This document shows positions 38,417-48,265 of a stretch of DNA of 64,000 bases, piece by piece. Location: positions 124,001 through 188,000 of the forward strand of contig NZ_WKCB01000002.1 of NCBI RefSeq assembly GCF_021606685.1. Direction: 5' to 3'. The notes below the pieces were generated by a model. The model was not told the DNA's origin and ran no database searches. It saw only the letters and a program-made list of their open reading frames with translations. This DNA comes from Pseudomonas syringae. Its GTDB lineage: Bacteria; Pseudomonadota; Gammaproteobacteria; Pseudomonadales; Pseudomonadaceae. The position numbers and the translations under genes were made by a program. Position 1 is the first letter of the stretch; every line of letters begins with the position of its first letter.

Positions 38417-39058
38417 GTGTCGAGTACTGATGATGAGCAGCTGGCCGAGTTCAAAGACTGGTGGCAGCGTAACGGCAAGCCCCTGGTTACCGGTGGTCTG
38501 CTGGCTTTAGTGGTGGTGTTCGGCTGGCAAGCCTGGACCAAGTATCAGGCCAACCAGTCCCAGGGCGCCTCGATTCTCTATCAGCAATTGCTGGAAACCA
38601 CGCTGACGCCTGACGGCAAGCCTGACCCTGCGCAAGTGGCGGACCTGGCCGGCAAGCTCAAGAACGAATTCGGCGGTAGCACCTACGCCCAGTACGGCAG
38701 CCTGTTCGTCGCGAAAGTCGCGGTCGACACCGGCAAGCTGGATGATGCAGCCACCGAGCTGAAGGCCATCGCCGACAAACCGACCAACCCGACCCTGGGT
38801 GAAATCGCACGTCAGCGCCTGGCTCAGGTATTGGCAGCACAGAACAAGGCTGACGAAGCACTCAAACTGCTCGACGGCGATGCGGACAAGGCATTTGTAG
38901 CCACTCGCGAAGAGCTCAAGGGCGACCTGTTGGTCCAATTGGGTCGTACCGACGAAGCCAATGCTGCGTACAAGAAAGCCAAGGCGGCGCTGTCTGATGA
39001 AGCGGCGGTCGGTGGCTTACAAATCAAGCTGGACGACTTGGCCAAAGGGGATGCGTGA
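38417..39058 (+). CDS. yfgM: YfgM-type TPR membrane protein (periplasmic chaperone partner)
   Basis: 213 residues: one helix (about 24-41) then a periplasmic TPR-like alpha region. The start is GTG after AAGGAG. YfgM associates with SecYEG and periplasmic chaperones. It overlaps the leader of bamB, as is usual for this pair. Confidence 0.92.
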   Translation: MSSTDDEQLAEFKDWWQRNGKPLVTGGLLALVVVFGWQAWTKYQANQSQGASILYQQLLETTLTPDGKPDPAQVADLAGKLKNEFGGSTYAQYGSLFVAKVAVDTGKLDDAATELKAIADKPTNPTLGEIARQRLAQVLAAQNKADEALKLLDGDADKAFVATREELKGDLLVQLGRTDEANAAYKKAKAALSDEAAVGGLQIKLDDLAKGDA

Positions 39059-39059
39059 C

Positions 39060-40202
39060 GTGATCCGTTGGAAACATGCAGCATTGCTGGCTCTGGCCGT
39101 TCTGGCCGCGGGTTGCAGCAGCAACAGTAAAAAAGAACTGCCTCCTGCCGAGCTGACCAGCTTCAAGGAAGAAGTGGTCCTGCAAAAGCAGTGGAGCCGC
39201 TCCATCGGTGACGGTCAGGGCGACACTTACAACATGTTGGTACCGGCAATCGACGGTGACAACATTGTGGCCGCTGACGTGACCGGCGTGGTGATCTCCA
39301 TGGATCGCATGAACGGCGACGTGAAGTGGAAGAAAGACCTCGAATTGCCCGTCTCCGGCGCCGTAGGCGTGGGTTATGGCCTGGTGATGCTCGGCACGCT
39401 GAAAGGCGAAGTCGTGGCCCTGGATTCCAGCACCGGTGAAGAGAAATGGCGCGCTCGCGTGACCAGTGAAGTGCTCGCACCGCCTGCCACCAACGGCGAT
39501 ATCGTCGTGGTACAGACCCAGGACGACCGTGTGATCGGCCTCGACGCCAGCACTGGCGAGCAGCGTTGGTTGTACGACAGCACCCCTGCGGTGCTGACCC
39601 TGCGCGGTACCAGTGGTCCGGTTGTGACCAACAATCTGGCCGTTGCAGGCCTGTCGACCGGTAAAGTGGTCGCCCTGGATACCCAGAACGGCGTACCGGC
39701 CTGGGAAACCCGTGTGGCCATCCCGCAAGGTCGCTCCGAGCTGGACCGCGTAGTGGACATCGACGGCGGCTTGCTGTTGTCGGGTGAAACCCTCTACGTC
39801 GCCACTTACCAGGGCCGCGTTGCCGCGCTGGACCTGCAGAGCGGCCGCGTCAACTGGCAGCGTGATGCTTCCAGCTACGCAGGTGTCGCCCAAGGCTTTG
39901 GCAGCGTCTATGTAAGCCTGGCGTCCGGCACCGTTGAAAGTGTCGACGAGCGTTCCACCACTGCACTGTGGAGCAACGACTCGCTGGCTCGCCGTCAACT
40001 GTCGGCACCGGAAGTGTTCTCCAGCTACGTAGCGGTAGGCGACTTCGAAGGCTACCTGCACCTGCTGAGCCAGGTAGACGGTCGCTTTGTCGGTCGTGAG
40101 CGTATCGACAGCGACGGCCTGCGTGCGCGTCCGCTGGTCGTGGGTAACATGCTTTATGTGTTTGGCAACAGCGGCAAGCTGGAAGCCCTGACCATCAAGT
40201 AA
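39060..40202 (+). CDS. bamB: Outer-membrane assembly lipoprotein BamB
   Basis: 380 residues: lipobox LAAGC (about 19), then an eight-bladed PQQ-type propeller with repeats such as ALDSSTGEEKWRA and GLDASTGEQRWLY. It is part of the BAM complex. A GTG start at 39060 is chosen because AAAGGGG lies 9 bases upstream; an ATG at 39051 would leave no room for a ribosome site. It starts one base after the yfgM stop. Confidence 0.94.
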   Translation: MIRWKHAALLALAVLAAGCSSNSKKELPPAELTSFKEEVVLQKQWSRSIGDGQGDTYNMLVPAIDGDNIVAADVTGVVISMDRMNGDVKWKKDLELPVSGAVGVGYGLVMLGTLKGEVVALDSSTGEEKWRARVTSEVLAPPATNGDIVVVQTQDDRVIGLDASTGEQRWLYDSTPAVLTLRGTSGPVVTNNLAVAGLSTGKVVALDTQNGVPAWETRVAIPQGRSELDRVVDIDGGLLLSGETLYVATYQGRVAALDLQSGRVNWQRDASSYAGVAQGFGSVYVSLASGTVESVDERSTTALWSNDSLARRQLSAPEVFSSYVAVGDFEGYLHLLSQVDGRFVGRERIDSDGLRARPLVVGNMLYVFGNSGKLEALTIK

Positions 40203-40231
40203 GAACTATGCTTGGGGTAACACCCAGGCGG

Positions 40232-40301
40232 CCCCGCTCAGGCGGGGCATGCGGCATTTGAATATGCTGCCCCGAGCACCAGCCGCTGCCATGCAGCGGC
40301 T
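40232..40301 (+). terminator. Two hairpins between bamB and der, the second followed by T-rich sequence
   Basis: GCCCCGC pairs with GCGGGGC (40232-40249). AGCCGCTGC pairs with GCAGCGGCT (40281-40301) and is followed by TTTGTATTTT. The second is a plausible partial terminator before der. Confidence 0.7.
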
Positions 40302-40336
40302 TTTGTATTTTCTGAAATAACGAAGTGGAGAGCCGC

Positions 40337-41806
40337 ATGGTTCCCGTAATCGCCCTGGTGGGCCGACCTAACGTCGGCAAGTCCACCTTGTTCAACCGCC
40401 TGACCAGGACTCGCGACGCCATTGTCGGCGACTTGTCCGGTCTGACCCGTGATCGCCAATACGGTGAGGCAAAGTGGCAAGGGCGCTCCTACATTATCGT
40501 CGACACCGGGGGTATCTCCGGTGACGAGCATGGCATGGACGAAAAGATGGCCGAGCAGTCGCTGCTCGCTATCGAAGAAGCCGATGTCGTGTTGTTCCTG
40601 GTGGACGCCCGCGCGGGCTACACCGCTGCCGACCAGATGATTGGCGAGCACCTGCGCAAGCGCAACAAGCGTTCCTATCTGGTCGCCAACAAGATCGACA
40701 ACATCGATCCCGAAGCGGCCCGTGCCGAATTCAGCCCGATGGGCCTGGGCGACGCGATCCCGGTCGCCGGTGCTCACGGTCGCGGCATCACCCAAATGCT
40801 GGAAATCGCCCTGCGCGACTTCCCGAAGGATGACGCTGAGGAAGAAGAAGGCGAAGAAGAGATCGTTGCCGAAGGTGAGGAAGCCAAGCGCATTCCTGGC
40901 CCGAGCGAAAAAGACGGTATCAAGATCGCTATCATCGGCCGTCCTAACGTGGGCAAGTCGACCCTGGTCAACCGCATGCTCGGTGAAGACCGGGTTATCG
41001 TGTACGACCAGCCCGGCACCACCCGCGACAGTATCTACATCCCGTTTGAGCGTAACGACGAGAAGTACACGCTGATCGACACCGCCGGTGTGCGCAAGCG
41101 CGGCAAGATCCACGAAGAAGTTGAAAAATTCTCCGTGGTCAAAACCCTGCAAGCGATCAAAGACGCCAACGTGGTGATCTTCGTGATGGACGCCCGCGAA
41201 GGCGTGGTGGACCACGACCTCAACTTGCTGGGCTTTGCCCTGGAAGCCGGTCGCGCCCTGGTAATCGCGATCAACAAGTGGGACGGCATGACGCCGAGTG
41301 AGCGCGATTTCGTCAAAATCGAGCTGCAGCGTCGGTTGTTCTTCGTCGAGTTCGCGGATATCCACTTTATCTCGGCACTGCACGGCACCGGCGTGGGCAA
41401 CCTCTACGCGTCCGTACAGAACTCGTTCAAGTCTGCGGTTACCCGCTGGCCGACCAACCGCCTCACCCAGATCCTGGAAGATGCGGTGGGCGAGCACGCT
41501 CCGCCGATGGTCAACAACCGCCGGATCAAACTGCGTTACGCCCACTTGGGTGGTGCCAACCCGCCGATTATCGTGATCCACGGTAACCAGATCGAGAAGG
41601 TGCCTAAGTCCTACGTGCGTTACCTGGAAAACACCTACCGCCGTGTCTTGAAGCTGGTCGGTACGCCGATCCGCATCGAGTTCAAGGGTGGTGAGAACCC
41701 ATACGAAGGCAACAAGAACACCTTGACTGACCGTCAGGTGAACAAGAAGCGTCGTTTGATGACTCACCACAAGAAGGCCGACAAGAAGCGCCGCGACAAG
41801 AAATAA
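40337..41806 (+). CDS. der: Ribosome-assembly GTPase Der (EngA)
   Basis: 489 residues: two tandem GTPase domains, each with P-loop GRPNVGKST (about 8 and 202), DTGG/DTAG and NKID/NKWD motifs, separated by an acidic linker (EEEEGEEE), and a KH-like C-terminal domain with a basic tail. It matures the 50S subunit. The ATG giving [12 protein letters not shown] is used; a GTG 12 bases upstream is possible. Confidence 0.97.
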   Translation: MVPVIALVGRPNVGKSTLFNRLTRTRDAIVGDLSGLTRDRQYGEAKWQGRSYIIVDTGGISGDEHGMDEKMAEQSLLAIEEADVVLFLVDARAGYTAADQMIGEHLRKRNKRSYLVANKIDNIDPEAARAEFSPMGLGDAIPVAGAHGRGITQMLEIALRDFPKDDAEEEEGEEEIVAEGEEAKRIPGPSEKDGIKIAIIGRPNVGKSTLVNRMLGEDRVIVYDQPGTTRDSIYIPFERNDEKYTLIDTAGVRKRGKIHEEVEKFSVVKTLQAIKDANVVIFVMDAREGVVDHDLNLLGFALEAGRALVIAINKWDGMTPSERDFVKIELQRRLFFVEFADIHFISALHGTGVGNLYASVQNSFKSAVTRWPTNRLTQILEDAVGEHAPPMVNNRRIKLRYAHLGGANPPIIVIHGNQIEKVPKSYVRYLENTYRRVLKLVGTPIRIEFKGGENPYEGNKNTLTDRQVNKKRRLMTHHKKADKKRRDKK

Positions 41807-41843
41807 GCGCTGCTTTGAGTTGTAAGCTACAGGCTGTAAGAGA

Positions 41844-41866
41844 GGGCTCCTTTGGAGCCCTTTTTT
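41844..41866 (+). terminator. Intrinsic terminator after der
   Basis: GGGCTCC pairs with GGAGCCC around TTT, followed by TTTTTT. Confidence 0.93.
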
Positions 41867-41941
41867 GTGTGCGATGGTTTGTCGCTTGACCCGCCTGTGG
41901 CTTGCAGCTTAAAACTTGGGGCTCACCTGCAGGGGCCTCCG

Positions 41942-43090
41942 ATGATCACCAGCAAGCTGCCGAATGTCGGCACCACCATCTTTACCACCATGTCTCAACT
42001 GGCCGCCGAAACCGGCGCGCTCAACCTGTCCCAGGGTTTCCCCGACTTCAATGGCCCCCAGGCGTTGCTCGACGCGGTAGGCAAACATATCGCCCTCGGC
42101 CATAACCAGTACGCGCCGATGACCGGCCTGCCGGTGCTGCGCCAGCAAGTGGCCGCCAAGATCGCCCGCAGCTATGGCGCCACGGTCAATGTCGACAGCG
42201 AAGTGACCATTACCCCTGGCGCCACCGAGGCGATTTTCTGCGCGATCCAGGCGGTGATCCGCAGCGGCGATGAGGTCATTGTGTTCGACCCGTGCTACGA
42301 CAGCTACGAGCCCTCGGTCGAGCTGGCCGGTGGTCGTTGCGTGCATGTGCAGTTGAGTCTGCAGGGCTTTGCGCTCGACTTCGAACAGATCAAGGCCGCG
42401 CTCTCACCGCGTACACGCATGATCATCCTCAACACCCCGCACAACCCCACTGGCGCGCTGATCAGCCGTGCCGAGCTGGACCAATTGGCCGAACTGATCC
42501 GCGACCGTGATATCTACCTGGTCAGCGATGAGGTCTACGAACACCTGGTGTTTGATGGCGTGCCCCACGTCAGCGTGCTGGCCCATGAAGAACTGTATCA
42601 GCGTGCGTTCGTGGTCAGCTCCTTTGGCAAGACCTACCACGTTACCGGCTGGAAAACCGGCTACGTGGTCGCGCCGCCGGCGCTGACCGCCGAACTGCGC
42701 AAGGTGCACCAATACGTCAACTTCTGCGGCGTAACCCCGCTGCAGTTCGCGCTGGCTGACTTCATGGCTGAACACCCGGAGCACGTCGACGAGCTGCCGG
42801 GGTTCTATCAAGCCAAGCGCGACCTGTTCTGCGACCTGCTGGCGCCGTCGCGTTTCAGTTTTACCCGGGTCGCCGGCACCTACTTCCAACTGGTGGATTA
42901 CTCACAGGTTCGCCCGGACCTGGATGACGTCGCCATGTCGCTGTGGATGACCCGCGAACACCGCGTAGCGACGATTCCGGTCTCGGTGTTCTACCAGAAC
43001 CCACCCCAAGGCCAGCGCCTGGTGCGCCTGTGCTTTGCCAAACGCGAGGAGACGCTGCAGCAAGCGGCGGAAAAACTATGCGTGATTTGA
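41942..43090 (+). CDS. ybdL: PLP-dependent methionine/aromatic aminotransferase, YbdL-like
   Basis: 382 residues, fold-type I class I/II aminotransferase. NTPHNPTG lies near 165, SDEVYEHL near 200 and the PLP Lys in SSFGKTYHVTGWK near 232. YbdL-type enzymes transaminate methionine with its 2-oxo acid. The ORF overlaps the next gene by 13 bases, an amidase that hydrolyses the paired omega-amide, supporting a role in methionine-salvage closure. The ATG follows CAGGGGCC. Confidence 0.88.
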   Translation: MITSKLPNVGTTIFTTMSQLAAETGALNLSQGFPDFNGPQALLDAVGKHIALGHNQYAPMTGLPVLRQQVAAKIARSYGATVNVDSEVTITPGATEAIFCAIQAVIRSGDEVIVFDPCYDSYEPSVELAGGRCVHVQLSLQGFALDFEQIKAALSPRTRMIILNTPHNPTGALISRAELDQLAELIRDRDIYLVSDEVYEHLVFDGVPHVSVLAHEELYQRAFVVSSFGKTYHVTGWKTGYVVAPPALTAELRKVHQYVNFCGVTPLQFALADFMAEHPEHVDELPGFYQAKRDLFCDLLAPSRFSFTRVAGTYFQLVDYSQVRPDLDDVAMSLWMTREHRVATIPVSVFYQNPPQGQRLVRLCFAKREETLQQAAEKLCVI

Positions 43091-43869
43091 GCACATTGCC
43101 GAACTTGAACATCGCCCTGATCCAGACCAGCCTGGCCTGGCATGATCGCCAGGCCAACCTTGAGCATTTCGAGCTGTTGCTGGAGCAGGCCAGGGGGGCC
43201 GACCTGATCGTGTTGCCGGAGATGTTCACCACGGGCTTCTCCATGGAATCGGCCACCCTGGCCGAGCCGGAAAATGGCCCGACGCATCACTGGCTCCAGG
43301 CCCAGGCAGCCAAGTACGACGCGGTGATCACCGGCAGCGTGATCATCCAGGCCGCCGACGGCAGCCATCGCAACCGTCTGCTGTGGGCGCGCCCGGACGG
43401 CGAAGTGTTGCATTACGACAAGCGCCATCTGTTCCGCATGGCCGGCGAACACGACCACTACACCCCCGGCGAGCGTCAGGTGCAGTTCGAATTGAAAGGC
43501 TGGCGTATTCGTCCGTTGATTTGCTACGACCTGCGTTTTCCGGTGTGGAGCCGCGATGCTCAGGACACTGACTTGTTGCTGTACACCGCCAACTGGCCAG
43601 GTGCGCGGCGACTGCATTGGAACCGTTTGCTGCCGGCGCGGGCCATCGAAAACCTGTGCTACGTGGCGGCAGTGAATCGGGTCGGTACGGATGGCAAGGG
43701 CTTTGCCTACACGGGAGACAGCCAGGTGCTGGATTTCCAGGGTGAGACCCTGCTGAGTGCGGGGGAGGCGGATGGGGTGTTTCAGGTGAACCTGGATGCG
43801 GCGGAATTAGCGGCGTATCGCACCAAGTTTCCGGCGAACCTGGATGCCGATAGTTTTCAGTTTGTCTGA
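43078..43869 (+). CDS. yafV: Omega-amidase, YafV/Nit2-type nitrilase family
   Basis: 263 residues with the nitrilase Glu-Lys-Cys triad: LPEMFTTGF (Glu about 42), YDKRHLF (Lys about 107) and ICYDLRFP (Cys about 141). It hydrolyses 2-oxosuccinamate or 2-oxoglutaramate left by glutamine/asparagine-dependent transaminases. It begins inside the aminotransferase gene, so expression is coupled. Confidence 0.9.
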   Translation: MRDLSTLPNLNIALIQTSLAWHDRQANLEHFELLLEQARGADLIVLPEMFTTGFSMESATLAEPENGPTHHWLQAQAAKYDAVITGSVIIQAADGSHRNRLLWARPDGEVLHYDKRHLFRMAGEHDHYTPGERQVQFELKGWRIRPLICYDLRFPVWSRDAQDTDLLLYTANWPGARRLHWNRLLPARAIENLCYVAAVNRVGTDGKGFAYTGDSQVLDFQGETLLSAGEADGVFQVNLDAAELAAYRTKFPANLDADSFQFV

Positions 43870-43877
43870 TACACCGC

Positions 43878-43963
43878 TTTTGCGAGCAAGCCCGCTCCCA
43901 CATTCGACCGCGTTTATCCAATAGGAATGCGGTCAAATGTGGGAGCGGGCTTGCTCGCGAAGA
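43878..43963. repeat. REP palindrome pair (GCGAGCAAGCCCGCTCCCAC type)
   Basis: Two inverted arms, the first ending CCCGCTCCCACATT and the second starting AATGTGGGAGCGGGCTTG, around a 35-base spacer. It lies between convergent yafV and leuA. Confidence 0.9.
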
Positions 43964-43994
43964 GGCCATCAGCATCAGCGCTGATTTAAAGCAA

Positions 43995-44028
43995 AAAAGG
44001 CCCCTGGGTTCTCACCCAGGGGCCTTTT
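43995..44028. terminator. Bidirectional terminator between yafV and leuA
   Basis: AAAAGGCCCCTGGGT pairs with ACCCAGGGGCCTTTT around TCTC: a 15-pair stem with T/A tracts on both sides. Confidence 0.95.
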
Positions 44029-44047
44029 GCACTTCAGCGGTAAGTGT

Positions 44048-45727
44048 TTACGCCGCTTTCGCTTCCTGCTGGCTCAACGAGCGGTTCAGCGCACTGAACA
44101 GCGCTTTGAAGCTGGCGGTGGTGATGTTTTCATCAATACCCACGCCATGCACCGGGCGTTCGCCGTTCACACGCAGTTCGATATAGGCAGCCGCCTTGGC
44201 GTTGGTGCCAGCACCGATTGCATGTTCGTTGTAGTCCATGATTTCCACGCCAATTGGCAGGCCAGCCACCAAGGCTTCCAGCGCGCCGTTGCCTTTGCCT
44301 TTCCAGTGCAGGTTGGTTTCACCCTGGCCCTTGCCCGAGACTTCAACCTCGACAAAGCTGTTGCCGTTCTCTTCCTGCAGGCGGTGGCTGACCAGCGCGT
44401 ACGGGGTGTTGGCTTGCAGGTATTCACGCTGCAGCAAGGCGTAGATCTGCGGTGCGGTCATCTCCAGGCCCACGCGGTCGGTTTCGGCCTGTACCACTTG
44501 GCTGAATTCGATCTGCATGCGACGCGGCAAACTGATGTCGTATTCCTGCTCCAGCAGGTAGGCGATACCGCCTTTGCCCGACTGGCTGTTCACGCGAATC
44601 ACCGCTTCGTAGCTGCGGCCGATGTCGGCCGGGTCGATCGGCAAGTACGGCACTTCCCACAGCGCATCGTCTTTCTGCTGGGAGAAGCCCTTGCGGATAG
44701 CATCCTGGTGGGAACCGGAGAACGCGGTGTGCACCAGGTCGCCGACGTACGGATGACGTGGATGCACCTGGATCTGGTTGCACTCCTCGACGACTTTACG
44801 CACGCCGTCGATGTCGGAGAAGTCCAGCTGCGGGTCGAGGCCCTGGGTGTACATGTTCAATGCCACGGTGACCAGGTCGACGTTACCGGTACGCTCGCCG
44901 TTGCCGAACAGGCAGCCTTCGACACGATCGGCGCCGGCCATCAGGCCCAACTCGGTGGCGGCTACGCCGGTGCCACGGTCGTTGTGGGTGTGCAGGCTGA
45001 TGATCACGCTGTCACGGCGGTTGATATGGCGACCGAACCACTCGATCTGGTCGGCATAGATATTTGGCGTGGCGCATTCCACGGTGGCCGGCAGGTTGAG
45101 GATCATCTTGTGCTCAGGCGTCGGGTTCCACACCTCGATCACCGCATCACACACTTCCTTGGCGAACTCCAGCTCAGTGGCGCTGAACGTTTCCGGGGAG
45201 TATTCGAAGGTCCACTGGGTTTCCGGCTGCTGGGCGGCGTATTTGACGAACAGCTTGGCGGCGTTGACCGCGATGGCCTTGATACCGTCCTTGTCCTGGT
45301 TGAACACGATGCGACGGAATGACGGCGACGTGGCGTTGTACAAGTGCACGATGGCTTTTTTGGCGCCGCGCAGAGATTCGAAGGTGCGTGCGATCAAGTC
45401 TTCACGGCCCTGGGTCAGCACCTGAATGGTGGTGTCCTCGGGGATGTGGTTGTCTTCGATCAGGGTGCGCACGAAGTCGAAGTCGGTTTGCGATGCCGCC
45501 GGGAACGACGCTTCGATTTCCTTCACGCCTACAGCAACCAGGGTCTTCCAGAAACGCAGCTTTTTAACCGCGTCCATCGGTTCGATCAGCGACTGGTTGC
45601 CATCACGCAGGTCGGAACTGCACCAGATCGGCGCGGTGGTGATGGTTTTCGACGGCCAGGTGCGGTCCGGGATATCGATGGTCGGGAACGCGCGGTACTT
45701 CGAAGACGGGTCTTTGAGCATGCTCAT
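44048..45727 (-). CDS. leuA: 2-isopropylmalate synthase (long form)
   Basis: 559 residues: a TIM barrel with [14 protein letters not shown] near 37 and metal-ligand [10 protein letters not shown] near 245, then a linker and the C-terminal leucine-sensing domain. It condenses acetyl-CoA with 2-oxoisovalerate, the first step of leucine synthesis. The gene is monocistronic, preceded by a 320-base leader with a small ORF. Length matches the roughly 560-residue form of pseudomonads. Confidence 0.97.
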   Translation of the reverse strand: MSMLKDPSSKYRAFPTIDIPDRTWPSKTITTAPIWCSSDLRDGNQSLIEPMDAVKKLRFWKTLVAVGVKEIEASFPAASQTDFDFVRTLIEDNHIPEDTTIQVLTQGREDLIARTFESLRGAKKAIVHLYNATSPSFRRIVFNQDKDGIKAIAVNAAKLFVKYAAQQPETQWTFEYSPETFSATELEFAKEVCDAVIEVWNPTPEHKMILNLPATVECATPNIYADQIEWFGRHINRRDSVIISLHTHNDRGTGVAATELGLMAGADRVEGCLFGNGERTGNVDLVTVALNMYTQGLDPQLDFSDIDGVRKVVEECNQIQVHPRHPYVGDLVHTAFSGSHQDAIRKGFSQQKDDALWEVPYLPIDPADIGRSYEAVIRVNSQSGKGGIAYLLEQEYDISLPRRMQIEFSQVVQAETDRVGLEMTAPQIYALLQREYLQANTPYALVSHRLQEENGNSFVEVEVSGKGQGETNLHWKGKGNGALEALVAGLPIGVEIMDYNEHAIGAGTNAKAAAYIELRVNGERPVHGVGIDENITTASFKALFSALNRSLSQQEAKAA

Positions 45728-45815
45728 CGGGAAATCCTTTGTTGTAGGGGCCGAGAAAAGGCGGCCTGCCGTGTAACTATTGTTGGGGACGAAGCGTAGG
45801 ACGAGGCAGATCGAT

Positions 45816-45893
45816 TCAGCCTGGCAGTCGTGCGCTGACGAGGCACAGGCTGCGGTGCTGGCGGAGCTGAATGAGGGTGTGAGAGGTTTTCAT
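45816..45893 (-). CDS. Candidate leuA leader peptide (25 residues)
   Basis: ATG-started frame beginning [12 protein letters not shown] and ending SARLPG, with five Leu (CTC/CTG) among 25 codons. It ends 88 bases before leuA in the same orientation, in an otherwise empty 323-base gap (45728-46050). The placement fits translational attenuation. A GGCCG/CGGCC stem lies between it and leuA. It is not a run of Leu codons, so a classical leucine attenuator is uncertain. Confidence 0.45.
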   Translation of the reverse strand: MKTSHTLIQLRQHRSLCLVSARLPG

Positions 45894-46014
45894 AAGCTCA
45901 ACCCTAACCGCCGGGGTGAAAGATGGCAAGCAGTCGAGAAAAATTGAGAGAAGTTTTGCTATTTGAGTCGGGGGCGAGATTTTGTGGCGGTGAATCAGTT
46001 GAGCGCTGGTTTTA

Positions 46015-46042
46015 ATTGCGCAGCCATTACTGGCTGCGCAAT
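46015..46042. other. Perfect 12-bp hairpin before the M23 peptidase 3' end
   Basis: ATTGCGCAGCCA pairs with TGGCTGCGCAAT around TTAC. There is no strong T-tract, but its place after the peptidase gene suggests an mRNA 3' end. Confidence 0.6.
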
Positions 46043-46050
46043 TCAAACAT

Positions 46051-46872
46051 TCAGGGTTGGAATGCGCCGATAAAGATCGCCGGGTCTACCCGCGCATCGT
46101 TCAGGCTGACATTCCAATGCATATGCGGCCCGGTCGCGCGGCCGGTCGAACCGACCTTGCCCACCACGGCCCCGCGTACCAGTTGTTGGCCGACTTTCAC
46201 GTCGATGGTCGACATGTGGCAGAACATGCTGATAAAGCCCTGGCCATGGTCGACAAAGACCGTGTTTCCGTTGAAGAAGTAGTTGCCCACCAGAATCACT
46301 TTGCCGTTCGCCGGCGTTTTGATCGGCGTGCCGGCGGGTACCGCGAAGTCCAGGCCCGAGTGAGGGTTGCGTTCCTCGCCGTTGAAGAAGCGGCGTACAC
46401 CGAACTTGCTCGACAGCGGCCCATTCACCGGTTTATCCAGCACCAGATTGCTCGGCAGGTTCGGGCTGAAACTGCGATACGCCTTGATCTGTACCGCCAG
46501 CTCGGCTTCGATGCGCTTGAGCTGCGCGGGGTCGGGGTTGACCTGGCTTTTGTTTTTCAGGGTGATGCGTTGTTCCGGGTATTTCTTGTAACCGACGATA
46601 AACGGCAGGTTGCGCCCGCCACTGCTGACGCGCTCATTGCCCGGCTTGACCGTCAGTGGAATGCCGACAATTGCCAGCCAGTTGTCTTGCTCCTTCACCA
46701 CCAGCACCGGCTTGCCCTGGTACGTGGCTTTCGGCGCGTTGGTCGAAGGGCCCAGCTCAACCACCGCAACGCCACCCGGCACCGGTTTGTTCAGGGTGCG
46801 GGTGATATAGCTGTCGGCCTGGGCATTAAAGGCGAGGCACAGCAGCATCAAGAGGCTAAGTAAACGTGGCAT
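46051..46872 (-). CDS. M23-family murein metallopeptidase
   Basis: 273 residues: a signal peptide (to about ADS at 20), an N-terminal beta domain, and a C-terminal LytM domain with the zinc ligands HSGLDF (about 172), HM in FCHMS and HMHW (about 252). It would cut peptidoglycan crosslinks. It is transcribed 3 bases after xseA in the same direction, a conserved neighbourhood in Pseudomonas. The similarity is to M23/OapA-type endopeptidases. Confidence 0.9.
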   Translation of the reverse strand: MPRLLSLLMLLCLAFNAQADSYITRTLNKPVPGGVAVVELGPSTNAPKATYQGKPVLVVKEQDNWLAIVGIPLTVKPGNERVSSGGRNLPFIVGYKKYPEQRITLKNKSQVNPDPAQLKRIEAELAVQIKAYRSFSPNLPSNLVLDKPVNGPLSSKFGVRRFFNGEERNPHSGLDFAVPAGTPIKTPANGKVILVGNYFFNGNTVFVDHGQGFISMFCHMSTIDVKVGQQLVRGAVVGKVGSTGRATGPHMHWNVSLNDARVDPAIFIGAFQP

Positions 46873-46875
46873 CGA

Positions 46876-48255
46876 TCAATCCAGTAGCGAAAGGGTAACG
46901 GGTGTCAGGTGGTTGTCTTCCACCCGCACTTGCAATTGGCCTTCACCGAGCCGCGCGGTCAGGCGCTGGCCGGTATGGGTCTGCGCAGCAGTGCGAATTG
47001 CCTGGCCGCGTTCGTCGAGCAAAATGCTGTAGCCACGGCCCAGGGTCGCCAGCGGGCTCACCACGTGCAACGTCTGCACCTGGCTTTGCAGTTGCAGGCG
47101 ACGTGCCTTGAGGCCTTCGCGCATCGCGCGCGGCAGGCGTTCGGCAAGGCTCTCCAGGCGCTGGCGCAGCAGGGCCAGTTGGCGACCCGGGTGTTGGCCG
47201 GCGAGGCGGGTTTCCAAGCGGATCAGGCGTTCGCGTCGAGTATTAAGGCTGCGCTCGAAGGCGCGGCGCAGGCGCATGTCCAGGTCATCCAGGCGCTGGG
47301 CCTGTTGGCGCAGGCGTTCGCCAGGGTGGCGCAGGCGCCGGGCCATGCCTTCCAGCCGCAAGCGGTCGTGTGTCAGCCGATTGCGCATCAGCATCACCAG
47401 GCGGCGGTGCAGGTTTTCGACCTGGCGTACCAGGTGGCTGGCGTCTGGCGCGAGCAACTCAGCCGCAGCGGAGGGGGTAGGGGCGCGAACGTCGGCGACG
47501 AAATCGCTGATCGACACATCGGTCTCATGGCCCACGGCACTCACGATCGGTGTGATGCAGGCATCCACCGCACGGGCTACGGCTTCTTCGTTGAAGCACC
47601 AGAGGTCTTCCAGCGAGCCGCCGCCTCGGGCCAGGATCAGTGCATCGAAGCCACGGGCATCCGCCAGTTTCAGCGCGCGCACAATCTGCGGGATGGCTTC
47701 GCGGCCCTGCACGGCCGTGGGAATCAGTGTCAGTTCAATGTTCGGCGCGCGACGGCGGAACACGCTGATGATGTCGCGGATCACCGCACCGGTCGGCGAA
47801 CTGATAATGCCAATGCGCCGAGGGTGCGCTGGCAGCGGCACTTTGCGTTCGGCACTGAACAGGCCTTCGGCGCTGAGCTTTTCCTTCAAGGCATCAAAGG
47901 CCAGGCGCAGCGCACCGTCACCGGCAGGCTCGACGGTATCGAGGATCAACTGGTAGTCGCCACGGCCTTCGAACAGCGAGACCTTGCCGCGCACCTTGAC
48001 CGCGAGGCCATCCTTGAGCGCCTGACGCACCCGTGCGGCGTTGTTGCGAAACAACGCGCAACGCACTTGGGCGCCGCTGTCCTTGAGGGTGAAATACACG
48101 TGGCCGGAAGCGGGGCGGGCGAGGTTGGAGATCTCGCCTTCGACCCAGATATTGGTGAACACGTCTTCGAGCAACACCCGCGCACGGCCGTTGAGCTGGC
48201 TGACAGTCAGGACTTCGCGGTCCAGGCCCAGGCGGGCAAAGGGATCTTTAATCAT
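46876..48255 (-). CDS. xseA: Exodeoxyribonuclease VII large subunit
   Basis: 459 residues: an N-terminal OB fold, the catalytic core with DALILARGGGSLEDLW near 205 and SAVGHETD (about 240), then a long helical C-terminal region rich in Arg. With XseB it degrades single-stranded DNA from both ends. The small subunit is not nearby. Confidence 0.96.
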   Translation of the reverse strand: MIKDPFARLGLDREVLTVSQLNGRARVLLEDVFTNIWVEGEISNLARPASGHVYFTLKDSGAQVRCALFRNNAARVRQALKDGLAVKVRGKVSLFEGRGDYQLILDTVEPAGDGALRLAFDALKEKLSAEGLFSAERKVPLPAHPRRIGIISSPTGAVIRDIISVFRRRAPNIELTLIPTAVQGREAIPQIVRALKLADARGFDALILARGGGSLEDLWCFNEEAVARAVDACITPIVSAVGHETDVSISDFVADVRAPTPSAAAELLAPDASHLVRQVENLHRRLVMLMRNRLTHDRLRLEGMARRLRHPGERLRQQAQRLDDLDMRLRRAFERSLNTRRERLIRLETRLAGQHPGRQLALLRQRLESLAERLPRAMREGLKARRLQLQSQVQTLHVVSPLATLGRGYSILLDERGQAIRTAAQTHTGQRLTARLGEGQLQVRVEDNHLTPVTLSLLD

Positions 48256-48265
48256 GCGCGGCAGT

